From assembly GCF_000482465.1 (NCBI RefSeq), contig NZ_KI519424.1, forward strand, positions 149,886 through 213,885: 64,000 bases of DNA, in the 5' to 3' direction. Shown here in pieces: positions 59,803 through 64,000 of this stretch; position 1 is the stretch's first letter, and every line of letters starts with the position of its first letter. A program made the translations under genes and the position numbers. The stretch is from Runella limosa DSM 17973 (lineage in GTDB: Bacteria; Bacteroidota; Bacteroidia; Cytophagales; Spirosomataceae). The notes below the pieces were generated by a model. The model was given only the letters and a program-made list of their open reading frames with translations. It had not been told where the DNA came from and did no database searches.

Positions 59803-60114
59803 CTATGCAATTTGCTTTCCTTCAACATTGCGCTTCAATCGGTCTGAGGTGCGCTTATTGAGCCACATCAAAGATTCTTCTAACTTGGTAATCACAATAG
59901 CGTTTTCCCGACACGGAAACGCATTTTGGAGAAAAACCATGCGGTCGATAAGTACAGCAAGTAGTTCTTCATTGGTTGTGCCATCCGAAACTGTTTCAAG
60001 CTCTGTTGTATCACCTTTTGGCTCTTTATGAATAAACTGGATGGTTTGGCCATGTCCGTTTTTGTCTTCAAAATTGTGAGCAACATATCTGTGCCCAGGT
60101 ACTAGGACTTGCAT
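59803..60114 (-). CDS. Acb2/Tad1-hairpin-like protein, candidate cyclic-nucleotide sponge
   Basis: 103 residues. The N-terminal beta part (MQVLVPGHRYVAHNFEDKNG, GQTIQFIHKEP) is linked by VSDGTTNEELLAVLIDRM to helices with CRENAIVITKLEESLMWLNKRTSDRLKRNVEG (68-98, named here by parts). The pattern R-E-x-A-x-x-x-T-x-L-E-E-x-x-M-W-x-N is what I know of the hairpin domain shared by phage anti-CBASS protein Acb2 (T4 Vs.4) and Tad1. Those proteins sequester cyclic di- and trinucleotide signals of CBASS or Thoeris. Whether this longer variant binds such ligands is not known. Confidence 0.65.
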   Translation of the reverse strand: MQVLVPGHRYVAHNFEDKNGHGQTIQFIHKEPKGDTTELETVSDGTTNEELLAVLIDRMVFLQNAFPCRENAIVITKLEESLMWLNKRTSDRLKRNVEGKQIA

Positions 60115-60151
60115 AATTGTAGTTGGTTATTGATTAAAAAATTTGTTTATG

Positions 60152-60179
60152 GACTTTTCGCCAAATTTGGCGTAAAGTC
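60152..60179. repeat. 28-base palindrome GACTTTt-CGCCAAATTTGGCG-tAAAGTC
   Basis: 13 of 14 base pairs match. It occupies the gap between the Acb2-like gene (start 60114) and the stop of the gene at 60178. A second hairpin with the same GGACTTTTC outer arm lies 45 bases away (60224-60253). Operator, terminator without T tract, or origin hairpin are possible. Confidence 0.75.
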
Positions 60180-60462
60180 AAAGGGATATATCATTGTACC
60201 AATTAGAAGCGGTTGCATCATCGGGACTTTTCCCCCGATTTGGGGAAAAGTCCAAGTTGTATTCATCGTAAATGGAATCAATCCAACTGATTATAGAATC
60301 ATAGTCATGGGTAGTAGAAATCATTCTCTTGCCAATTGTTACAATTGCACTTCCACCTTCATTCTGTTCTATCAATGAAATATGGTTGATGTTTACAATA
60401 ACGGATTCCTCTTTCCCTGTGCTAGGTCGTAAATAACGTATCGCTAAAAATGGATTCATCAT
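60178..60462 (-). CDS. Small FlbD-like beta protein
   Basis: 94 residues (MMNPFLAIRYLRPSTGKEES; then VIVNINHISLIEQNEGGSAI, STTHDYDSIISWIDSI). The strand-turn-strand pattern resembles FlbD-like small proteins, and the broken frame at 59362-59592 looks like a paralogue. The C-terminal coding part contains the hairpin at 60224-60253. Function unknown. Confidence 0.65.
   Translation of the reverse strand: MMNPFLAIRYLRPSTGKEESVIVNINHISLIEQNEGGSAIVTIGKRMISTTHDYDSIISWIDSIYDEYNLDFSPNRGKSPDDATASNWYNDISL
60224..60253. repeat. Perfect 12-base-pair hairpin GGACTTTTCCCC..GGGGAAAAGTCC
   Basis: Arms 60224-60235 and 60242-60253 with six-base loop CGATTT. It lies within the 3' coding part of the gene at 60178-60462 and shares its outer arm sequence with the palindrome at 60152-60179. 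Confidence 0.85.
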
Positions 60463-60470
60463 GGTAGCTC

Positions 60471-61010
60471 CTAGTTTGTTTTATTCTTACCGCCAAAATT
60501 TGGGAATAATGGGACTCCGTTATTGATAAGCGTCTCAATTTGATGCTGTAACATCTTATGGTAGATTTCATCTGGTTCTCGTTGGTCAATGGGTAATAAT
60601 GTGTACTCATTTTCATCCACTTCACTCATACAAGCCGAATATTTACTACCTACTTTAAGAGCCTTACCGACGCCACGCCAAAAGTGAATAAGTGGGGCAA
60701 ATGCGACTACTTTTGATGATTCTTTTTCCTCTTGCATTGTTTCAGAAATCCATCTAATGTCATAGTCCTCCTCTATGTCTTCATCAAATGAATGAAACTC
60801 TTCGGGAGCAAATGGCGAGTCCCATTCGGCATATCCAACATGAAAATTCATTTCCCCAGTTTCTGAGTCATACACAGCTAACAAAACGGGGTCTTGAGGC
60901 TCTGGCAAAAAATGCGCTGATGAATACCAGATACAACCCATTGTAAAAGTGAGGTGCGAGCAGATAGACTTATGCTCATCTTTGTTGATTGAATTGAGTT
61001 CGTAGTGCAT
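60471..61010 (-). CDS. Phage protein of unknown function, DUF551-like features
   Basis: 179 residues. PQDPVLLAVYDSETGEMNFHVGYAEWDSP and ALIHFWRGVGKAL have the look of small DUF551-type phage proteins (P-x-x-x-V-L-x-x-Y then W). No membrane segment. It lies between the candidate ssDNA-binding protein and FlbD-like genes in the early block. Confidence 0.6.
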   Translation of the reverse strand: MHYELNSINKDEHKSICSHLTFTMGCIWYSSAHFLPEPQDPVLLAVYDSETGEMNFHVGYAEWDSPFAPEEFHSFDEDIEEDYDIRWISETMQEEKESSKVVAFAPLIHFWRGVGKALKVGSKYSACMSEVDENEYTLLPIDQREPDEIYHKMLQHQIETLINNGVPLFPNFGGKNKTN

Positions 61011-61058
61011 AATTAGGGTGATTTTGATGTTTATTTATTTTGTAAAAAAGAAAATCCG

Positions 61059-61718
61059 TTAGAAAGGTCTGTCGGGGTCTTGGTCAACGTCTGGAAAATC
61101 AAACGGGTCGGATTGTTCCGCGTCGTGAGTAGAGAAACTTTGTTCGGGAGTGTTGGCCGAACGCAGACGCGCGGGGATGCCGTGGAGACGGTAAAGGGTT
61201 TCGTTGGTTTTTGCTACCAGTTCCTCATAAAACTTCATTTGAGCGGTATCGTCCCATTTCTTTTTGCCTTCACCGTCGGTAGTTTCTACCATTTCGGGAC
61301 GGCCATTTGGGTTTTCTAGGGTGAAAGCCGATGGAACAGACGATTGACCTTGTTTGGTGAATAGTTGCGTTTTCCCTTTTTCGTTTTTGAAAACTGTTGT
61401 TCGGATGTAGTAATCGAGTTTGGTGTTTGGAAGTCTCGAAAAGAAATCCTTTGCTTCTTTGGAACGATAATCAAGTTGCAGAACAAACTTGTCAACGCCG
61501 TCTTGAAACCATAGTAGCCATTGACGGCCAAAGTCGGATTCTTTTAGTTCAATGTCATAAAGCATTCCTTCAATGGCTTTGAAATATTGCTCATGTACCT
61601 GGCGACCATTGCGATTGATACGCGAAATGGTTTTGTTGTTGGGAGTCTCAAAACGTCGCGTAAGTTTTGAGTCATAGACGGTGAAAAAGACCGTAGAATT
61701 GTCTTCGTGAAAAGCCAT
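61059..61718 (-). CDS. Candidate ssDNA-binding protein with acidic tail
   Basis: 219 residues. The N-terminal part is beta-rich (SNTVFFTVYDSKLTRRFETP-like, then DFGRQWLLWFQDGVDKFVLQLDY, KLDYYIRTTVFKNEKGKTQLF) with many aromatic and basic residues as in OB-fold proteins. The C-terminus is a disordered acidic tail ending FDFPDVDQDPDRPF, as in SSB proteins, whose last acidic-Phe residues recruit partners. It lies upstream of rep in the same unit, as expected for replication. Identity is inferred from composition and place. Confidence 0.6.
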   Translation of the reverse strand: MAFHEDNSTVFFTVYDSKLTRRFETPNNKTISRINRNGRQVHEQYFKAIEGMLYDIELKESDFGRQWLLWFQDGVDKFVLQLDYRSKEAKDFFSRLPNTKLDYYIRTTVFKNEKGKTQLFTKQGQSSVPSAFTLENPNGRPEMVETTDGEGKKKWDDTAQMKFYEELVAKTNETLYRLHGIPARLRSANTPEQSFSTHDAEQSDPFDFPDVDQDPDRPF

Positions 61719-61739
61719 GGTTTTGATTTGATTTTGGTA

Positions 61740-61970
61740 TTAAAGAGACTCGAAAGATTGTAGTTCTAATTGAAGAATAACTTGTTTGGCCAACTGCCCA
61801 AGTTCACGTTTTCGGTCGGCGTTTTTGATAGTTTCAAGTTCGGTAGTGAGTCGGTGATGTTCTGCCTCAAGGGCAATTACGTAGCGCTCTATGTGTTGCA
61901 GTAAGTAGGTGTTTCGGGGGTCGTCATTCAATTTGGCCATGGCCAATTCGTACATATCACCCAGGTTCAT
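61740..61970 (-). CDS. Small helical protein
   Basis: 76 residues, all helix (YELAMAKLNDDPRNTYLLQH, LGQLAKQVILQLELQSFESL) with a possible coiled coil at 35-55. Overlaps the next gene's stop by 14 bases. Function unknown. Confidence 0.65.
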   Translation of the reverse strand: MNLGDMYELAMAKLNDDPRNTYLLQHIERYVIALEAEHHRLTTELETIKNADRKRELGQLAKQVILQLELQSFESL

Positions 61971-62343
61971 TTGGTAGGTTTTTTAATTTTTCAGCTTCCC
62001 ATTCTTCGAGACATTTATCCAGTTTCATACATATTTCTCCTAAAAAGCTCTCACTTGAATTTTGTGATTTATAAATAGCTGCTAACTGTCTCCTGTAATG
62101 TATTGATGCTTGCTGAATTTGATTTATTAATGGGGTTTTATCGACAGTCCCTATTTGTGTTAAGTACTTCCTTTCCCATTCATTAGCCATTTTTAGCATG
62201 TGAGAATGAAAGTCATCAATACGATAATCATCCGTTTTTCGTTTATGATAACCGTGCCAAAGTCCTTGACGATACCCATGCGCCGTTTCTTTGATTTTCT
62301 CAGCTTCCGTGGATTCTTCTTTAATTATCGGTATTATTTTCAT
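61957..62343 (-). CDS. Helical protein of unknown function
   Basis: 128 residues (MKIIPIIKEESTEAEKIKET at the start; then GYRQGLWHGYHKRKTDDYRI, WERKYLTQIGTVDKTPLINQ). Soluble, charged, no recognised motif. Early-block gene, probably expressed with its neighbours. Confidence 0.62.
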   Translation of the reverse strand: MKIIPIIKEESTEAEKIKETAHGYRQGLWHGYHKRKTDDYRIDDFHSHMLKMANEWERKYLTQIGTVDKTPLINQIQQASIHYRRQLAAIYKSQNSSESFLGEICMKLDKCLEEWEAEKLKNLPNEPG

Positions 62344-62367
62344 CGTGATACCTCAAAAAAATGTTGG

Positions 62368-62655
62368 TCAATTTCTCATTTTCCAATGGCTATCAATCCC
62401 CGATTCGTCGGTTGCTGCTTTGGCTCGGTGCAGAAATCGCAGGTTACGGTTAACATCGTCGATAAAATCTTGGATACTCCGAATTTGCATTTGAGTCGTA
62501 TTCAATACTTCATATTTATTCGTCCAAAAGAGCCAGAAAAACCATTTCGGTCTCTGTTCAAGTCGTTGATAGACATCTATTAACTCACCTTTTTCTTTTA
62601 ATAAATCCGCTCTCGTGCCTTGAAGCTGTTTTATTCGTAGTTCAATATTAGTCAT
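62368..62655 (-). CDS. Small coiled-coil protein
   Basis: 95 residues: N-terminal heptads (IELRIKQLQGTRADLLKEKG), an aromatic patch (RPKWFFWLFWTNKYEVL) that could touch a membrane, and a second helix. Overlaps nothing. Function unknown. Confidence 0.62.
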   Translation of the reverse strand: MTNIELRIKQLQGTRADLLKEKGELIDVYQRLEQRPKWFFWLFWTNKYEVLNTTQMQIRSIQDFIDDVNRNLRFLHRAKAATDESGIDSHWKMRN

Positions 62656-62659
62656 GGCG

Positions 62660-62818
62660 CTATTTGTTGGAAGGATAAAACAAAACGATTGTGGCCCAAA
62701 TCAATGCCCACCAAGGAGAGCCGCCGAAAAGCACATAATTTACGACTGGAAAGAAAGCTATTGCGCTCACGGCAATCGCTTTGACTACGTCTAAGTTGAT
62801 GGTGATTGTAATTTTCAT
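62660..62818 (-). CDS. Tiny membrane protein (52 aa)
   Basis: MKITITINLDVVKAIAVSAI followed by AFFPVVNYVLFGGSPWWALI and WATIVLFYPSNK: two hydrophobic helices joined by FGGSPWW. Its start overlaps the stop of the regulator gene by four bases. I prefer this reading to a longer frame (62652-62930) that looks like a shadow. Function unknown. Confidence 0.7.
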   Translation of the reverse strand: MKITITINLDVVKAIAVSAIAFFPVVNYVLFGGSPWWALIWATIVLFYPSNK

Positions 62819-63189
62819 TCGCTTGCCAATAGTTTTTTGTGTTTCCAGCGATTAAACAAACTCTCCGATTCTTCAAGGGCGAGTGCATCCGCAGCGTCGA
62901 TGATGTAGCCAAAAGCTTCGGGTTCGGCATCGAATAAGCGGCGAAAAAGTTCTCTAATGCCGAACGGCGATGTGTGAGGGATTAATGACTCGATCACAAA
63001 TTGGGCTTGGTCATTCCTCATCGGCCTACGTTCGGCAATTTGCTCTTTGAACGTCCGATGGCCCACATTATACTTTTCCGAATATTTGGACATGATTTGA
63101 GTCTGTACGACAGCCGCATGGTAATCGTACAACTCTTTGGCAAGGAGCCGTTTTTGCTCCAATGTCAACGTTTGGTAAGTTTTCTTCAT
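62815..63189 (-). CDS. Putative regulator, first gene of the early block
   Basis: 124 residues from the ATG at 63189 (MKKTYQTLTLEQKRLLAKEL). A helix-turn-helix-like segment is MSKYSEKYNVGHRTFKEQIAERRPM (written by parts), followed by helices ending LFNRWKHKKLLASE. It is divergent from the coiled-coil repressor gene, in the position of a Cro-like or early activator protein. Family not recognised. Confidence 0.65.
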   Translation of the reverse strand: MKKTYQTLTLEQKRLLAKELYDYHAAVVQTQIMSKYSEKYNVGHRTFKEQIAERRPMRNDQAQFVIESLIPHTSPFGIRELFRRLFDAEPEAFGYIIDAADALALEESESLFNRWKHKKLLASE

Positions 63190-63216
63190 ACAAAAAAAAT
63201 CGTCTTGACCTTGCAC

Positions 63217-63333
63217 TTTTATTTAGGTTTTGCGTTATTTTGTTGTAAATCGTTGCGATTTGTGGCGATTTGTTGAACAAATATAAAGTAAAAACAGAAA
63301 TATTAACAAGTAAAAACAGAAATATTTTTTAGT
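63217..63333. promoter_or_regulatory. Divergent operator region with 19-base direct repeats
   Basis: Repeat AAGTAAAAACAGAAATATT occurs at 63286-63304 and 63308-63326 (22-base period, two helical turns), directly upstream of the repressor start at 63334. Next to it, CGATTTGTGGCGATTTGTTG near 63256-63275 holds two copies of CGATTTG. This is the layout of a lysogeny control region with operators for the repressor. Confidence 0.65.
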
Positions 63334-63753
63334 ATGGAACCACAAAAAAAGCCTATTGGCCTTGTAATCAAGGAATTAAGCGAGGAAAAGGGTTTTAAAG
63401 TAAAAACCTTGTCACAGTTAAAGGGAATAACGCCACAAGCTGTACACGATGTGTTTAAAAGAAGCTCAATTGGTACAAATGAGCTTGACGAATGGGCCAC
63501 AATACTAGAAGTAAGCCCAGGCTATATACTTGAAAAAACAAAAGTGAAAGAAGAAGGAATTAAAGTTAAAGACGAAATTTCTTTTGGAGGTGATAGCTAT
63601 TTAATGCGTCGTTTAGCCGATTTAGAAGAAATGGTACATTTCCTGAAAGGTCAGGTATCGGAAAAAGATAGTATGATTCGTTTTTTGCAGGGAAAGTCGG
63701 GTAGTGTACCCTTAGCCAGATTTGCCGCATTACCTCTTTTTTTTTGTGGGTAA
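63334..63753 (+). CDS. Candidate prophage repressor (HTH plus coiled coil)
   Basis: 139 residues. N-terminal XRE-like HTH: LVIKELSEEKGFKVKTLSQL, KGITPQAVHDVFKRSSIGTN, LDEWATILEVSPGYIL. A coiled coil (about 88-115) should dimerise it. No peptidase (LexA/CI S24) domain, so induction would not be by RecA-type self-cleavage. The direct repeats immediately upstream suggest autoregulation. It is one of the two plus-strand genes of the element. Confidence 0.78.
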   Translation: MEPQKKPIGLVIKELSEEKGFKVKTLSQLKGITPQAVHDVFKRSSIGTNELDEWATILEVSPGYILEKTKVKEEGIKVKDEISFGGDSYLMRRLADLEEMVHFLKGQVSEKDSMIRFLQGKSGSVPLARFAALPLFFCG

Positions 63754-63825
63754 TGGGGCAAGTTTGGGTACACGGTAATTAGCAAAGTGCTGATTATGGC
63801 TCAAAAAGAAGAATGGGTTCAGGCT

Positions 63826-63838
63826 CTAACGGGGTCAC
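63826..63838 (+). other. attR core of the integrated element
   Basis: CTAACGGGGTCAC, identical to attL at 29444-29456. Upstream, GGTTC is also shared at the same spacing, with mismatches between. No tRNA structure is present here, as expected for the distal attachment site. Confidence 0.85.
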
Positions 63839-63862
63839 ATTTTCGAGTTGTAACGACTCATT

Positions 63863-63897
63863 AAGCGCCTTAAACACGATTTAAGGCGCTTTTTTAT
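63863..63897 (+). terminator. Terminator just outside the element
   Basis: AAGCGCCTTAAA (63863-63874) pairs perfectly with TTTAAGGCGCTT (63880-63891), followed by T. It is probably the original terminator downstream of tRNA-Arg, separated from it by the element. Confidence 0.88.
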
Positions 63898-63982
63898 GTT
63901 TTCGCCCTTCTTTCGCCCCGTAACGAATCGCCATAAATCGGAAAATGTTACAGAAATTGTTACACAAAGTTTCAATTCCAAA

Positions 63983-64000
63983 ATGGTACGATTTAAAGTA
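63983..64000 (+). CDS. Start of a further ORF (MVRFKV...), possible second integrase
   Basis: Only six codons are visible, ATG at 63983 to the window end. The sequence MVRFKV resembles the integrase start (KIVIRFKV) and lies 145 bases after attR, as int lies 267 bases after attL. A second element integrated in tandem is possible. This is very weak evidence. Confidence 0.25.

Noticed and set aside
62652..62930. 92-codon ORF overlapping the regulator gene
   Set aside because: Shadow frame; the 52-residue two-helix protein at 62660-62818 explains the region better.
29722..63753. Reading the island as a conjugative element
   Set aside because: No relaxase of MOB type beside a coupling protein, and no tra/VirB-like genes; the HUH protein has the phage or plasmid Rep motif order.

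Overview
The window looks like a chromosome segment from a Bacteroidota species, most likely order Cytophagales and Spirosomaceae-like (Runella/Dyadobacter/Spirosoma type; the genus is a guess). The evidence is a SusC/SusD pair with an ECF sigma/FecR switch, DUF1080 and Gfo/Idh/MocA proteins, near absence of Shine-Dalgarno sites, and a TTG-N20-TAnnTTTG promoter in front of the tRNA gene.

Positions 1-10200 hold a polysaccharide utilisation locus, all on the minus strand: ECF sigma factor, FecR anti-sigma, SusC receptor, SusD-like lipoprotein, a DUF5018-like lipoprotein, a GH101-like glycosidase and a GH110-like alpha-galactosidase that runs off the left edge. The enzymes suggest capped O-glycans or alpha-galactosides as substrate. 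Positions 10200-29460 are ordinary chromosome: MogA, a Fur/Zur repressor, surface proteins, a two-component system, an HtrA protease, a DEAD-box helicase, a DUF1080 protein, a beta-propeller, DUF4126, an oxidoreductase, an EamA transporter, a DgcA/DgcN-like D-glutamate pair, GlpD, GalK and tRNA-Arg(TCT). Several extragenic repeats and large hairpins lie between them.

Positions ~29444-63838 are a 34.4-kb integrated element. It starts in the 3' end of tRNA-Arg; the 13-base tRNA core is repeated at 63826-63838. A tyrosine recombinase lies at the left end and a divergent repressor switch at the right end. Almost everything else is on the minus strand, and terminators divide it into blocks. The early block has a candidate ssDNA-binding protein, a candidate anti-CBASS sponge, two DNA methyltransferases, an HUH rolling-circle Rep and an LPD1 metallopeptidase-like protein. 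A middle block has a compact P-loop ATPase and a ribbon-helix-helix protein. The next blocks encode about a dozen small proteins, each with one transmembrane helix, several with SH3-like ectodomains. They are followed by two lytic transglycosylases, a papain-like peptidase, large adhesins, tail-fibre-like proteins that carry Sec signal peptides, a holin and a spanin-like pair. HicBA and a metallopeptidase/lipoprotein pair sit at the left end as cargo.

I recognise no terminase, portal, HK97-type capsid, tape measure or sheath. HUH Rep, a small ATPase, many single-pass membrane proteins, a Lys-rich basic protein and a lysis cassette fit a tailless, membrane-containing (or membrane-assembled) prophage of unusually large size. 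This is the candidate undescribed system. It also has two same-strand overprinted genes and two poly-A runs where an ORF without a start codon would be joined to an upstream ATG by losing one A. The last 18 bases start an ORF (MVRFKV) that may be a second integrase, which would make this a tandem island.
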